A stretch of 64,000 nucleotides of DNA, from assembly GCA_024235755.1 (NCBI GenBank), contig JACKLV010000016.1:9413-73412 (forward strand). The letters are read 5' to 3'. Source of the DNA: Burkholderiales bacterium (lineage in GTDB: Bacteria > Pseudomonadota > Gammaproteobacteria > Burkholderiales > Nitrosomonadaceae). The position numbers and the translations under genes are program-made. Of the stretch, positions 27,141-37,225 are shown piece after piece (the first letter of the stretch is position 1; every line of letters starts with the position of its first letter). Under the pieces are notes generated by a model. The model made no database searches. It was not told the DNA's origin and saw nothing but the letters and a program-made list of their open reading frames with translations.

Positions 27141-28868
27141 ATGTATGAATCCGTAACCAATTGGCGTGCAACCATTCTTATGGGTGTGTTAGCCATTATT
27201 GTGGGTGCAGTGGCCAGTTATGCTTCGCTGGGATTTTTATGGGCCATCAGTAAACTGCATTTGTTGTTTCTGGGTGCATCAGGCGATTTTCTCTATGATC
27301 AGCTGGAAAAAATCTCCAGTTGGTATTTATTTTTTCTCCCGGTCGCCGGTGCGGTTGTCGTGCGACTGATCGTCCGCTTTGGCATGCCTGGGCAAATGAA
27401 TCAGGGGCCGGCTGATGTCATTGAAGCAGCGCGGCTGGGAACAGGAGATTTATCGATTAAGGCCGGTGTGAGTAGTGCGGTGGCAACGATCGTTTCGATT
27501 GGTTGCGGGGCGTCAGTCGGGCGATACGGGCCTGCGGTGCATTTAGGTGCTTCAATTGGTTCTTGGCTGGGACAAGCACTTAGACTCACGCCGGAGCGTA
27601 AAAAAAATTTGCTTGCATGCGGAGTGGCGGGTGCAATTTCAGCTTCTTTTTCTGCGCCGCTGGCCGGTGTTGTGTTTGCGCATGAAGTAGTGCTGGGCCG
27701 GTTTGGCAGCAGGTCTGTCATGCCCATCGTGATTTCGTCTGTAGTGGCCACGGCGATTGTCAAAATGCATGCGCTTGATCATATGATTTTTATTCTGCCT
27801 GGTCTGCCAGTATTTGCAAATTGGGAATATTTTTTGTTTGCACTGGTCGGTATTATCGGTGGTGCTCTGGCCGTTGCCTATATGGCTATGATGGCTCGTT
27901 TTAGTCATATTGCCCAGCAATTACCGTGTTCCTGCATGACTAAGTCATTATTAGGCAGTATGCTGCTAGGCGGCATTGTGATTGTTTTTCCTCAGACTTT
28001 TGGGTTGGGTGAACAGGTGATTCGCGATGTTATACAGTCTGAGATGACAATCGGTATTTTGATGATGCTGTTAGTGGCGAAGTTGCTGGCAACATCTATC
28101 AGCTTTGCCGCGGGATTTTCGGGGGGCGTATTTGGCCCCGCGTTGTTTCTCGGCGCAGTGATGGGGGCGATGTTCGGCGCTAGTTTTCAGGTATTGACCG
28201 ATATTGATGTATCGCCAGCCATTTATGGGGTTGTCGGTATGGGGGCCGTTGTTAGCCGCGTGATTGGTGCGCCGATTGCGACAATTTTGATTGTTTTTGA
28301 AATGACAGGTAGCTATCTGCTGATGACGGCTGTTATGGTCTCGGTTGTTGCCGGAGGCACTGTAACTAGAGAACTGTTTAACAAGTCGTATTTTTATCAC
28401 CAATTGCGTTCACGCGGCGTGGAACCCGAAACTTCTCAGATACAGCAAAGTCTGATTGAGTTGCCTGTAAGTGCTTTAATGCTAAAACAGCCATTTGTAT
28501 TGACAGACGATATGACATTGAAAACAGCGCGTCATCTGGTAACGCCATTTGCATCGTCGGTTGAAGTAGCTTATGTTATTGATCGAGAAGGGTTGTTAAG
28601 AGGTCAGCTCAATCTGACGATGCTAACAAACGGATGCAACGAAACGCTTCTGAAGCAACCGGTGGAATATTTGCTTACAGCGCCCTCAGAGATATTAACA
28701 AGCGAAATGAATGTTTATCAGGCATTCAAGCAATTGAAAGATTGCAGGCATGCCACCGTTCCAGTCATAGACAGTCAGACAAGGCAATTTTTGGGTATTG
28801 TGTATGTCGGTGAATTAATGCATGCTTGTCTGCAGGCATTCGACAGATTTCGGATGGCGGAGCGTTAG
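27141..28868 (+). CDS. ClC-family chloride channel/transporter with CBS domains
   Basis: This 575-residue membrane protein has the ClC fold in about residues 1-425 and a C-terminal pair of CBS-like domains (about 435-570). The selectivity-filter regions are GCGASVGRYGP and FSGGVFGPALFLGA. In the first, the canonical GREGP or GKEGP gating glutamate is replaced by tyrosine. ClC proteins lacking this glutamate are usually uncoupled from protons, so a passive chloride pathway is inferred. CBS pairs often bind adenine nucleotides and regulate gating. It is monocistronic, with regB/regA divergent upstream. Confidence 0.88.
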   Translation: MYESVTNWRATILMGVLAIIVGAVASYASLGFLWAISKLHLLFLGASGDFLYDQLEKISSWYLFFLPVAGAVVVRLIVRFGMPGQMNQGPADVIEAARLGTGDLSIKAGVSSAVATIVSIGCGASVGRYGPAVHLGASIGSWLGQALRLTPERKKNLLACGVAGAISASFSAPLAGVVFAHEVVLGRFGSRSVMPIVISSVVATAIVKMHALDHMIFILPGLPVFANWEYFLFALVGIIGGALAVAYMAMMARFSHIAQQLPCSCMTKSLLGSMLLGGIVIVFPQTFGLGEQVIRDVIQSEMTIGILMMLLVAKLLATSISFAAGFSGGVFGPALFLGAVMGAMFGASFQVLTDIDVSPAIYGVVGMGAVVSRVIGAPIATILIVFEMTGSYLLMTAVMVSVVAGGTVTRELFNKSYFYHQLRSRGVEPETSQIQQSLIELPVSALMLKQPFVLTDDMTLKTARHLVTPFASSVEVAYVIDREGLLRGQLNLTMLTNGCNETLLKQPVEYLLTAPSEILTSEMNVYQAFKQLKDCRHATVPVIDSQTRQFLGIVYVGELMHACLQAFDRFRMAER

Positions 28869-28961
28869 CAGATTCGTGGCAACAGGTCGTGTTTTCGGTT
28901 AAAATTCAATACCCGTTTATTTGTGCTGGATTTACCAGTATGAGCTATTTGATACTAATTT

Positions 28962-30086
28962 ATGATTCTAATTCTAGTTCCCAATACCCGGTCTGACAGT
29001 CCGGAATATAAACAGCTGTTAGCCCATCTTGCCAATCTTCCCGGTATTTCTACGCGTATACATACCGAAGTGGGTACCGAACAAACACTGACTGAATTGT
29101 ATTTGATCGGCAACACCAAGGCTTTATCGACCGATGAAATCAGCAATCTCCCTTGTGTAGAACGCGTAGTGCGTGTTTCTGAAGAGTATCGCGTGCTTGG
29201 GCGGCATCAGAACGACAGTCGTTCCAGCAGTTTTGAATATAACGGTGTGCTTTTTAGCCAGGATACGTTGAATATTTTTGCTGGCTTGTGCGCCGTTGAC
29301 ACGCTCGAGCATGTGGAAATCATGATGAAGGCGCTGCAGGCAGAAGGGCAAGTTTGTACTCGGATGGGAGCTTACAAGCCAAGAACCAGTCCCTATTCAT
29401 TTCAGGGACATGGTAAGAGTTGCCTTCCTTATGTATTTGATCTGGCAGGAAAATATGGTATAAAAGTTATCGCGATGGAAATTACCCACGAAGCGCATCT
29501 GGAGGAAATACGCACCGCGCTTCACCAAACCGGTAATGCAACGGGTGTTATGCTACAGATTGGCACCCGCAATACCCAGAATTTCGAATTGCTAAAGATA
29601 GTCGGACGGCAACAGACATTCCCGGTTTTAATTAAAAGAGGATTTGGCATAACGCTGGATGAGTCCATCAACGCTGCTGAATATCTGGCTTCTGAGGGTA
29701 ATCGCAAGGTCATATTCGGTTTGCGAGGCATGAAAACGAATATGGGGGATCCGCACCGCAATTTTGTCGATTTTGCGCATGTGCCGGTTGTAAAGCGGTT
29801 GACACGAATGCCGGTCTGCATCGATCCATCTCATTCAGTGGGAACAAGGGCAGGTTCGCCGGACGGGATCCTAGATATCATGCATGCAACTGCGCAAGGA
29901 ATTATCGCGGGTGCCAACATGGTTCTGGTGGATTTTCATCCAGTGCCTAGTAAAGCACTAGTTGATGGGCCGCAGGCATTGTTAATGAAGGAGTTACCGT
30001 TATATCTTGAAGACATCCAGATAGCGCGTGATGCCTATTTGAAACGGGTGGAACTGGTTAAGCGTTACAGTCAGGAATCGGATTAA
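28962..30086 (+). CDS. aroF: 3-deoxy-7-phosphoheptulonate synthase, type I-beta
   Basis: This 374-residue enzyme condenses phosphoenolpyruvate and erythrose 4-phosphate, the first step of the shikimate pathway. An N-terminal ferredoxin-like regulatory segment (about 1-90) is followed by the barrel. Characteristic parts are GAYKPRTSPYSFQGHG (about 142-157), LQIGTRNTQNFELLK, PVLIKRGFG and CIDPSHSVGTR with the metal-binding histidine. This is the Bacillus/Thermotoga-like AroF form. Length and motifs are intact. ispH follows after 52 bases on the same strand. Confidence 0.92.
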   Translation: MILILVPNTRSDSPEYKQLLAHLANLPGISTRIHTEVGTEQTLTELYLIGNTKALSTDEISNLPCVERVVRVSEEYRVLGRHQNDSRSSSFEYNGVLFSQDTLNIFAGLCAVDTLEHVEIMMKALQAEGQVCTRMGAYKPRTSPYSFQGHGKSCLPYVFDLAGKYGIKVIAMEITHEAHLEEIRTALHQTGNATGVMLQIGTRNTQNFELLKIVGRQQTFPVLIKRGFGITLDESINAAEYLASEGNRKVIFGLRGMKTNMGDPHRNFVDFAHVPVVKRLTRMPVCIDPSHSVGTRAGSPDGILDIMHATAQGIIAGANMVLVDFHPVPSKALVDGPQALLMKELPLYLEDIQIARDAYLKRVELVKRYSQESD

Positions 30087-30138
30087 TAACAGTTTTGATT
30101 AATGTATTCATACGTATCTTTTCACGGAGAAGAATGAA

Positions 30139-31083
30139 ATGATCAGAGTATTACTCTCAAATCCCAGGGGGTTTTGTGCGGGTGTCGACCGTGCAATTGG
30201 GATTGTAGAGCGTGCACTGTCGATGCATGGCGCACCGATTTATGTGCGTCATGAGGTTGTGCATAACCGTTTTGTTGTCGAAGATTTGGAGAAAAAAGGT
30301 GCGGTCTTTGTCGAGACGCTGGATGAGGTACCCAGAGACAGTATATTGATTTTCAGCGCCCATGGTGTCTCCCACGCAGTTCGCAGGGAAGCGGCGAAAA
30401 GAGAGCTGCAGGTATTCGATGCAACATGCCCATTGGTCACAAAAGTGCATGTGGAAGTGGCCAAGATGCGTAAGGAAGGTAAAGAAATCATCATGATTGG
30501 ACATCAGGGGCACCCTGAAGTCGAAGGAACAATGGGCCAGGCTGAAGGCGAGGACAAAGGCATGTATCTTGTTGAGACGGAAGATGATGTCGAGAATCTT
30601 CAGGTCAAAGACGAAGCCAATTTGGCTTATGTTACCCAGACCACGCTATCTGTTGATGATGCGGCCCGGGTTGTAGAAGCCCTGAAAAAACGCTTTCCCT
30701 TGATTACCGGCCCCAAGAAAGACGATATTTGCTACGCTACACAGAATCGGCAGGATGCGGTAAAAAAAATGGTAAAGCAATGCGACTTGGTTATCGTAGT
30801 CGGTTCGCCAAACAGTTCTAATTCCAACCGGTTATGTGAAGTTGCACGTAATGCCAACGTCGAGGCTTATATGGTGGACAATGCGCAGCAGCTGAAAGAT
30901 GACTGGTTTGTCAATAAGCATCAGATCGGTATTACCGCGGGTGCATCCGCACCGGAAATACTGGTTCAACAGGTCATAGCACGCATCAGGCAAATTGGGG
31001 CGGAACAGACCGGTGAAGAGGTTTCGGTTGAAGAGCTAAGCGGTGTGGTGGAATCGGTGGTGTTTCCGCTGCCCAAAGCATAA
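30139..31083 (+). CDS. ispH: 4-hydroxy-3-methylbut-2-enyl diphosphate reductase IspH
   Basis: This 314-residue iron-sulphur enzyme catalyses the last step of the non-mevalonate isoprenoid pathway, giving IPP and DMAPP, the precursors of squalene and so of hopanoids. The N-terminal [13 protein letters not shown] supplies the first cluster cysteine, FDATCPLV the second and [11 protein letters not shown] the third. [20 protein letters not shown] and [11 protein letters not shown] are other conserved blocks, and [11 protein letters not shown] binds the diphosphate. GGAGA precedes the ATG. It is likely co-transcribed with the DAHP synthase gene. Confidence 0.96.
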   Translation: MIRVLLSNPRGFCAGVDRAIGIVERALSMHGAPIYVRHEVVHNRFVVEDLEKKGAVFVETLDEVPRDSILIFSAHGVSHAVRREAAKRELQVFDATCPLVTKVHVEVAKMRKEGKEIIMIGHQGHPEVEGTMGQAEGEDKGMYLVETEDDVENLQVKDEANLAYVTQTTLSVDDAARVVEALKKRFPLITGPKKDDICYATQNRQDAVKKMVKQCDLVIVVGSPNSSNSNRLCEVARNANVEAYMVDNAQQLKDDWFVNKHQIGITAGASAPEILVQQVIARIRQIGAEQTGEEVSVEELSGVVESVVFPLPKA

Positions 31084-31583
31084 ACTCTGAAATTATCACA
31101 TTTAAATGTAAAGCAATAGAGGGTTGTTGTCGGCCATATCTGTACCGCGTTTTTGTCTGAAGATTGAATGAAATGTGCTGGTGTCTTTAACACCAGCATT
31201 GTATAAGAACGCACTAACCATAAGTAAAATTATAGTTTTTTTCTTTTTGGTGGTGAAGATTCCCGAGCTGTTTTAGGGTTTTCATAAGCGTTGGCATTGA
31301 TTTTTCACAGGTTTAATACGAATCCGTTCAATGGTTCCAAACACGGACAACGTGCGTTATTTTATATCTGTCCAGTCACTACAACAACTTGATCATCTGT
31401 ATCATTGCCATGTCAGTCTATCTGAGGCTTGTTCTTGTAATGTAATCTAATGTTAAAGTGATTTTTTGCTTGCTGAAGATTGCTGCTGTGTGGCCAGACT
31501 CTTTTTGATGCTAAATTTTATTTTTTATAGCAAAATCTCTTTGGATGCGTTGAAACGCTCAACTTAATTAACAATAACAATCC
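31084..31583. other. 500-base intergenic region, mostly featureless
   Basis: After ispH there is a small hairpin at 31176-31198. The remaining 380 bases are AT-rich with no convincing open frame, tRNA or repeat. The promoter of the permease gene at 31584 should be here but was not recognised. Confidence 0.4.
31176..31198 (+). terminator. Hairpin after ispH, possible terminator
   Basis: TGCTGGTGT pairs perfectly with ACACCAGCA around a five-base loop, 92 bases after ispH. There is no T-tract, so efficient intrinsic termination is doubtful. Confidence 0.35.
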
Positions 31584-33233
31584 ATGAAAATCTCTTCTGC
31601 TACGGGTTTTTTTGCTGTCGTTAGCCATTGGTTCAGTGCCAATATTATTTCGCTTGGACGGGAGATGCGGTTGTCCTATATGCCGCCGTTGATGGTCTAT
31701 GTCGCTGCAGGTATTTCGGGATTAACCGGTATTGTCGGAACATTTTACGTCAAGGAGAAACTCGGATTATCTGCGGAGTTTTTGGCAATGCTAGGTTTCT
31801 GGATGATGTTGCCCTGGGCGCTCAAAATGCCGCTTGGACATCTAGTGGATCTGATGTGGCGTTGGAAAAGTTTGCTGGTTTATCTCGGAGCCAGTCTGAT
31901 CATGTTAAGTCTTAGTATCATGATCGGTTTACTTGGCCATACGGAATTCATGGCGTCAATGGCTACTATAGAAACTTGGTTTGTTGTTTCAGCATTGCTT
32001 GCGCCAATTGGCTATGTATTGCAGGATGTTGTCGCTGATGCGATGACTGTAGAAGCCGTGCCGCGAGTTGATGAAAACGGAGTCAAGCTGGATGCACAGA
32101 GACGCAAATTGATGCATGTCACGATGCAAACCTTGGGCCGGGTGGCTATTGTCGGTGGCGGTATTCTGGTATCTGTGGCGAATGTCTTTTTACTGCGGGA
32201 TGCTGCGTCGTTACCGGAAGAAGAAAAAGAGGCAGTGTATTTGCTGGTATATCAACTAGCGCTCATTATTCCCCTGGTATCGGTTTTGGGTGTGGTGTTG
32301 GCATCATGGCTGCACCGGCGAGATATTCAGCAATTTGTATCTCAGGGTTATAGCAGGCAGGAAGCGGTTAAACTGCTGGAGATTCATTCTGAGCCGCCAC
32401 CGGTTAATTGGTGGATTTTAGGCGGAGGGCTGGTGTTTACACTTACTTCACTGGCCGTGGGTCTGAGTCGCATGCCGGGTGGTGAAGAAGCGATTTTTCT
32501 GATATCCATGTCAATCGTTTTATTTCTGATGTGGCGCTTAACGAATGAACTTGAACCTGAAGCACGTAATGTGCTGGTAGGCACCGCTTTTCTGGTGTTT
32601 ATTTTTCGCGCCATTCCCGGGCCGGGTGCCGGCTCGACCTGGTGGATGATCGATGAACTGGGCTTTGATCAACAGTTTCTTGCCGTGTTATCACTGGTCG
32701 GAGCGACCTTGACACTTTTGGGCATGTTTATTTTTCGCCGTTTCATGGCAGAACGTTCTATCGCCTATATTATCGGATTTTTGACGATCGCCGGTACTTT
32801 TTTGTCGTTACCGATTATTGGCATGTACTTTGGCCTGCATGAATGGACTGCGGCATTGACGGGTGGCGTTGTAGATGCGCGTTTTATCGCGCTGATCGAT
32901 ACGGCACTGGAATCTCCGCTCGGGCAGATTGCCATGATTCCGATGCTGGCTTGGATAGCAAATTCTGCGCCGGATAAGCTCAAAGCAACGTTCTTTGCTG
33001 TAATGGCGTCATTTACAAATCTGGCATTGTCCGCTTCGCAACTGGGTACCAAATACCTGAATCAGATTTATGAAGTAACGCGTGAGGTGAAGGACGCGGT
33101 CACCGGCGAGATTGCGATACCTGCGGACTATAGCGAATTAGGTCATTTATTGATAACGGTAACCGTCATTGGCCTGGTTTTACCAATCGTATCCATCATT
33201 TTAGTCAAACATTCACGTTTTCGTAATGCATAG
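31584..33233 (+). CDS. MFS-type permease, folate/biopterin (BT1)-like
   Basis: This 549-residue polytopic membrane protein has about 12 hydrophobic segments. The N-terminal segment YMPPLMVYVAAGISGLTGIV and later LGFWMMLPWALKMPLGHLVD resemble the BT1/folate-biopterin branch of the major facilitator superfamily, in which a PW.LKP.W-type motif is replaced by PWALKMPLG. A loop with charged residues (about 150-175 and 240-280) separates helices. The substrate cannot be deduced. No neighbouring gene suggests a pathway. It is monocistronic, with a terminator at 33483-33511 further downstream. Confidence 0.7.
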   Translation: MKISSATGFFAVVSHWFSANIISLGREMRLSYMPPLMVYVAAGISGLTGIVGTFYVKEKLGLSAEFLAMLGFWMMLPWALKMPLGHLVDLMWRWKSLLVYLGASLIMLSLSIMIGLLGHTEFMASMATIETWFVVSALLAPIGYVLQDVVADAMTVEAVPRVDENGVKLDAQRRKLMHVTMQTLGRVAIVGGGILVSVANVFLLRDAASLPEEEKEAVYLLVYQLALIIPLVSVLGVVLASWLHRRDIQQFVSQGYSRQEAVKLLEIHSEPPPVNWWILGGGLVFTLTSLAVGLSRMPGGEEAIFLISMSIVLFLMWRLTNELEPEARNVLVGTAFLVFIFRAIPGPGAGSTWWMIDELGFDQQFLAVLSLVGATLTLLGMFIFRRFMAERSIAYIIGFLTIAGTFLSLPIIGMYFGLHEWTAALTGGVVDARFIALIDTALESPLGQIAMIPMLAWIANSAPDKLKATFFAVMASFTNLALSASQLGTKYLNQIYEVTREVKDAVTGEIAIPADYSELGHLLITVTVIGLVLPIVSIILVKHSRFRNA

Positions 33234-33399
33234 CCCATAGCCTGAAGCCGCGTCTGGGTAACTTGTGAATCATTTTATAGGGTTTTTGTTGCGGTGTGGT
33301 TTCTATCCGGTTACAGACTGACTCCGCAACCGAATTTAAAAATGCTAAATGGACGGTAATTTGCCGGCTTATTATGTCAATAAACGACAATGACATGAG

Positions 33400-33405
33400 T
33401 ATAAT
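33400..33405 (+). promoter_or_regulatory. Consensus -10 box of candidate small RNA
   Basis: A perfect TATAAT stands alone between the MFS gene and the terminator at 33483-33511. The bases 17 upstream (TCAATA) are a poor -35 match, so activator help may be needed. A transcript would begin near 33412. Confidence 0.4.
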
Positions 33406-33411
33406 GGTGAT

Positions 33412-33511
33412 TAATCAAGTTTGTTCTACGTTGCAGCAGCAAAAGTTGAAAGCTTGTTTTCTCTCCTTGTGATTGTACTTGTAAGCATCTCTACCCGAGA
33501 TGCTTTTTTTT
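33412..33511 (+). ncRNA. Candidate ~100-nt small RNA
   Basis: A short stretch with no open frame lies between a TATAAT box (33400-33405) and a strong intrinsic terminator. It contains a single-stranded-looking C/U-rich run TTTTCTCTCCTT (about 33458-33469), complementary to Shine-Dalgarno sequences. That is the usual layout of a trans-acting small RNA: 5' region, C/U-rich seed, and Rho-independent terminator with eight T residues. It lies antisense just beyond the 3' end of hslU and could also influence that mRNA. Not matched to a known family. Confidence 0.4.
33483..33511 (+). terminator. Strong Rho-independent terminator
   Basis: AAGCATCTC pairs perfectly with GAGATGCTT around a five-base loop and runs into TTTTTTTTG on the plus strand. 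It ends either the MFS transcript or the candidate small RNA. On the minus strand it lacks a T-run. Confidence 0.8.
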
Positions 33512-33518
33512 GTTTTGT

Positions 33519-34853
33519 CTACAGTACATAACGGGCCAAATCTTCGCTTTGAGACAATTCTCCCAGACGCTCGTCAACATACGTCGCATCAATTTCAATG
33601 GTTTTGTCACTGTGTTTGGGAGCGTTAAATGAAATATCTTCCAGCAGTCTTTCCATTACGGTATGCAGACGCCGAGCACCGATGTTTTCGGTTTTGTTGT
33701 TAACGGAATAAGCGATTTCGGCAAGGCGTTTGATCGCATCAGATGAAAATTTGAGTTCGATTTCCTCTGTCTTTAGCAGCGCCTCATACTGTCTTGTCAG
33801 GCATGCATCGGTATTGGTCAAGATTTGCTCAAAGTCACTGACGCTCAGACTGGTCAGTTCAACACGTATCGGAAACCGTCCCTGCAGTTCAGGAATCAAA
33901 TCGGACGGCTTCGTCAGGTGAAACGCGCCGCTAGCGACAAAAAGAATATGATCTGTTCTAATCATGCCGTATTTGGTGGAAACCGTAGTACCTTCCACTA
34001 GTGGCAGTAAATCGCGCTGCACGCCCTGGCGGGAGACATCGCCACCCGATACATTGCCAGAACGGCTGGTTATTTTGTCGATTTCATCCAGAAAAACAAT
34101 GCCATTTTGTTCAACATTTTGAATTGCATTGAGCTTCAGTTCTTCGTCATTGACCATTTTGGCGGCTTCTTCTTCGATCAACAGTTTTTTGGCCTCGCGG
34201 ATAGTCAGTTTCCGTGTTCTTTTCCTTTCGCCGGTCATATTCTGAAACATTCCCTGAATTTGGGAAGTCAGGTCTTCCATACCCGGTGGTGCGAAAATCT
34301 CCATACTAGCCCGTGGTGCGGCGATTTCGATATCAATTTCCTTGTCATCAAGATCGCCCTCACGTAATTTCTTGCGGAATTTCTGCCGTGTTGAGCTGTT
34401 TTCTTCGGTGGTGCTAAGGTGAGAATCGAAATTGCGCGCCGGCGGCAATAATGCATCAAGAATCCGCTCTTCGGCGCGGTCTTCGGCAAGCGGTTGCTTT
34501 TTTCTGGTTTCTTTTTCGCGCAGTTGTTTAATTGCCGTTTCAACCAGATCCCTGATAATGGAATCCACATCGCGTCCAACATAGCCGACTTCGGTAAATT
34601 TGGTGGCTTCAATTTTAATGAAAGGTGCATCCGCCAGTTTGGCAAGACGCCGCGCAATCTCGGTTTTGCCGACGCCCGTGGGGCCGATCATGAGAATGTT
34701 TTTGGGCGTGATTTCCTGACGCAGTGGATCGGCAATTTGCTGTCTGCGCCAGCGGTTTCTGAGCGCAATGGCGACTGCACGTTTGGCGGAATTCTGCCCG
34801 ATGATATGCTTGTCCAGTTCATGAACAATTTCCTGAGGCGTCATTTGAGACAT
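33519..34853 (-). CDS. hslU: HslU ATPase subunit of HslUV protease
   Basis: This 444-residue AAA+ unfoldase partners the HslV peptidase. The P-loop is [16 protein letters not shown] (about residues 52-67) and the Walker B is [26 protein letters not shown] is the GYVG substrate-pore motif. The inserted I-domain spans about 110-240, with a charged region. The C-terminal LARYVL tail is the segment that docks in HslV to activate it. It follows hslV by 62 bases on the minus strand, as usual. Confidence 0.96.
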   Translation of the reverse strand: MSQMTPQEIVHELDKHIIGQNSAKRAVAIALRNRWRRQQIADPLRQEITPKNILMIGPTGVGKTEIARRLAKLADAPFIKIEATKFTEVGYVGRDVDSIIRDLVETAIKQLREKETRKKQPLAEDRAEERILDALLPPARNFDSHLSTTEENSSTRQKFRKKLREGDLDDKEIDIEIAAPRASMEIFAPPGMEDLTSQIQGMFQNMTGERKRTRKLTIREAKKLLIEEEAAKMVNDEELKLNAIQNVEQNGIVFLDEIDKITSRSGNVSGGDVSRQGVQRDLLPLVEGTTVSTKYGMIRTDHILFVASGAFHLTKPSDLIPELQGRFPIRVELTSLSVSDFEQILTNTDACLTRQYEALLKTEEIELKFSSDAIKRLAEIAYSVNNKTENIGARRLHTVMERLLEDISFNAPKHSDKTIEIDATYVDERLGELSQSEDLARYVL

Positions 34854-34915
34854 GATTTATAGTGTAAATGTATGCGTTGTATAAGGTTTTGGTAAAAAGC
34901 TTGGAATGCCGCGAA

Positions 34916-35437
34916 TTAGTTTATGGTTTCGATGACATGTTCCTGATTGGTGTATATGCACAAATCACCGGCGATCTTCAATGCTTTGCTGACAATATCC
35001 TTGGGAGGCAATTCCGTATTCTCCAGCAGTGCGCGTGCTGCAGCGTGAGCATAAGAACCTCCACTACCAATTGCGGCAAGTCCGTATTCCGGTTCGATAA
35101 CATCGCCAGCGCCGGTAATAATCAGTGTCGAATCCTCACTGGCGACCACTAGCATGGCTTCGAGTCTGCGCAGCATCCGGTCGGTGCGCCAGTCTTTGGC
35201 GAGTTCCACCGCGGATCGCATCAAATGGCCGTGATGTGCTTCAAGCTTGCCTTCAAAGCGTTCGAATAATGTGAATGCATCGGCTGTTCCACCTGCAAAA
35301 CCGGCTAGGATTTTGTCATGATATAGCCTGCGGACTTTTCGTGCGCTCGATTTGGCAACGACTGCACCCAAGGTAACCTGGCCGTCTCCGCCGAGTGCGA
35401 CACTGTTCCCGCGTCTTACTGATACAATTGTTGTCAT
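34916..35437 (-). CDS. hslV: HslV peptidase subunit
   Basis: This 173-residue proteasome-like peptidase starts [20 protein letters not shown]. After removal of Met the N-terminal Thr is the nucleophile, and Lys33/Gly45 equivalents lie in [13 protein letters not shown] and [13 protein letters not shown]. It assembles as two stacked hexamer rings with HslU to degrade unfolded or regulatory proteins in the cytoplasm. It is located between xerC and hslU, the common betaproteobacterial arrangement. Confidence 0.96.
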   Translation of the reverse strand: MTTIVSVRRGNSVALGGDGQVTLGAVVAKSSARKVRRLYHDKILAGFAGGTADAFTLFERFEGKLEAHHGHLMRSAVELAKDWRTDRMLRRLEAMLVVASEDSTLIITGAGDVIEPEYGLAAIGSGGSYAHAAARALLENTELPPKDIVSKALKIAGDLCIYTNQEHVIETIN

Positions 35438-35559
35438 TGCGTATTTTTATGTCTGAAATAATTCAAAAGCTGAATTATACCTGATTAAAGCCAGCCTATT
35501 TTGACAGAAACCGCGGACCAAAAACAGAATGGATGGTTTTCCACTGTGTACCGGCTACT

Positions 35560-36450
35560 TTATTTTTTTTTGGCGCGAGGATGTGCGGCATCGTATACAA
35601 GTGACAAATGCTGGAAATCCAGGTGGGTGTAGACTTGGGTAGACGTGATATGGGCATGTCCCAGCATTTCCTGCACAGCGCGCAAGTCTCCGCTTGATTG
35701 TAATAAATGGGACGCAAACGAATGACGCAGGATATGCGGATGGACATTTTTGTGTAAATTCTGTTGTCTGCTGTGGATTTTCAATCGATGACTGATAGTC
35801 CTGGCACTGATCGCATTTCCGTGCTGAGACAAAAAAAGCGCATCGACATCAGGTTTGACAATTTTGTTCCGGTAATCCATCCACACCCGTAGCGCTTCAA
35901 TAGCCACTTTGCCAACCGGTACAATACGCGTTTTTCCGCCTTTGCCGGTGACCCGTACCGTGCCGTCCGGAAAATCAATTTCATGGATCCCAAGTTGCGC
36001 TAGTTCGGCCAAGCGCAGTCCCGAAGAATAAAATAACTCGAACATGGCGCGGTCACGAATTGTCAGGGGATCTGCATTGGTGAAGGTCAATAGTTGCGCT
36101 GTTTCATCTGGAGAAAGTGCGTGCGGCAGTTTTTTTTGAGATTTGGGGACGCGAATTCCTGTGCATGGATTTTGGTGGAAGCTATATTCACGTATCAAGA
36201 AATGATAAAACCTCCGCCATGCGGATAACATGCGGCTCAGGCTTCTGCCGGAATAACCTTTGCCATGCAGTTGTATGATGACCTGACGGATATGCTGCGG
36301 CTGTACAAGCGCAAGTGTGGCGGGCGTGAGCTGCCTGAACAGAACATGGATGTCGTGGGCGTAACTTTTACAAGTATGTAAAGACAGACGACGTTCACTG
36401 GCAAGGTGTCGATTAAAAGCGGCTGCGAGTAACTCAGACTGGCTGTCCAT
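35560..36450 (-). CDS. xerC: Site-specific tyrosine recombinase XerC
   Basis: This 296-residue tyrosine recombinase resolves chromosome dimers at dif together with XerD. The N-terminal SAM-like DNA-binding domain (about 10-90) is followed by the catalytic domain. The catalytic Arg is in SSGLRLAEL, His and Arg are in HILRHSFASHLL, another His is in LGHAHITST, and the nucleophile Tyr is in QVYTHLDF. Its start overlaps the 3' end of the DUF484 gene by 17 bases. The gene order dapF-DUF484-xerC is widely conserved and supports XerC over an integron or phage integrase. Confidence 0.93.
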   Translation of the reverse strand: MDSQSELLAAAFNRHLASERRLSLHTCKSYAHDIHVLFRQLTPATLALVQPQHIRQVIIQLHGKGYSGRSLSRMLSAWRRFYHFLIREYSFHQNPCTGIRVPKSQKKLPHALSPDETAQLLTFTNADPLTIRDRAMFELFYSSGLRLAELAQLGIHEIDFPDGTVRVTGKGGKTRIVPVGKVAIEALRVWMDYRNKIVKPDVDALFLSQHGNAISARTISHRLKIHSRQQNLHKNVHPHILRHSFASHLLQSSGDLRAVQEMLGHAHITSTQVYTHLDFQHLSLVYDAAHPRAKKK

Positions 36451-37141
36451 CTATCGGGTGCTGGTCGTGATTTTGCGACGGATTGTCTACAGTCAGTGAG
36501 TGGCGCGCAATTGAAGCGCTGATAAGTTCACCAAGCCGTTTTAAATGTAGAGTGCCCATGTCGGCATAAAACCGTTCAATTTCCGGACTGGCCAGCACTA
36601 GCAGACCGATGGGCCGGGTGGTGTTAAGCGGAATCATGGAAAAGGATTGCAAATGTTCGCCGTTCTCAGCAAATAACGCTTTGATCCCGTCGGCGACATG
36701 GTTGCCGCAATACGGCTGGTTCAGACTGGCAGCGATGGCATGGACATCTTCACTTGTTTCAGCAAACTCATCATAATCTTTATTTTCTAAGTCAAGCCCC
36801 CATATTCGCATGACAAAATAAGGAATAGCGAAATCCTCCCGCAGGCAATATTGAAGTCCGTTTAAAAAATCGTCAAAATTGTATGCAGTCAGTAATGCGA
36901 TTGTCAGGCGATGCATTTTCTCGCTGATGGCGTCGTTTTCCTCGCCAAAGCTGATTAGCTCCAACAGCTTGTCCTGAAGAACTTTATTTTTGTCTCTAAG
37001 TGCGATCGCCTGTCGTTCATGCAATGAAACCACATTATTCTGATGTGGATGCGGGATTTGCAGATCGTTCAATAAATCAGCGTATTCATTAAAAAAGTCG
37101 GGATGATTTACAAGATAATGCGCAACATCTTCCGTTTTCAT
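36434..37141 (-). CDS. DUF484 family protein
   Basis: This 235-residue protein is of the DUF484 family found between dapF and xerC. The N-terminal VAHYLVNHPDFFNEYADLL helix segment and HERQAIALRDKNKVLQDKL coiled coil are characteristic. The C-terminal half has a GAF-like fold (PLNTTRPIGLLVLASPE). No enzymatic motif is visible. The function is unknown; it may be a cytoplasmic sensor or adaptor. It overlaps xerC. Confidence 0.88.
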   Translation of the reverse strand: MKTEDVAHYLVNHPDFFNEYADLLNDLQIPHPHQNNVVSLHERQAIALRDKNKVLQDKLLELISFGEENDAISEKMHRLTIALLTAYNFDDFLNGLQYCLREDFAIPYFVMRIWGLDLENKDYDEFAETSEDVHAIAASLNQPYCGNHVADGIKALFAENGEHLQSFSMIPLNTTRPIGLLVLASPEIERFYADMGTLHLKRLGELISASIARHSLTVDNPSQNHDQHPIDGQPV

Positions 37142-37225
37142 TATTTTTCCTTGATGCCTAGGTATTTAGTCCCAGGATATGATTGATTGCATGGTGTTCA
37201 GGCTGCGTTGAATCTGGTGGCCGCC

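Noticed and set aside
35560..36450. xerC as a phage or integron integrase
   Set aside because: The length, motifs and dapF-DUF484-xerC-hslVU order fit the housekeeping recombinase, and no attachment site or cargo is adjacent.
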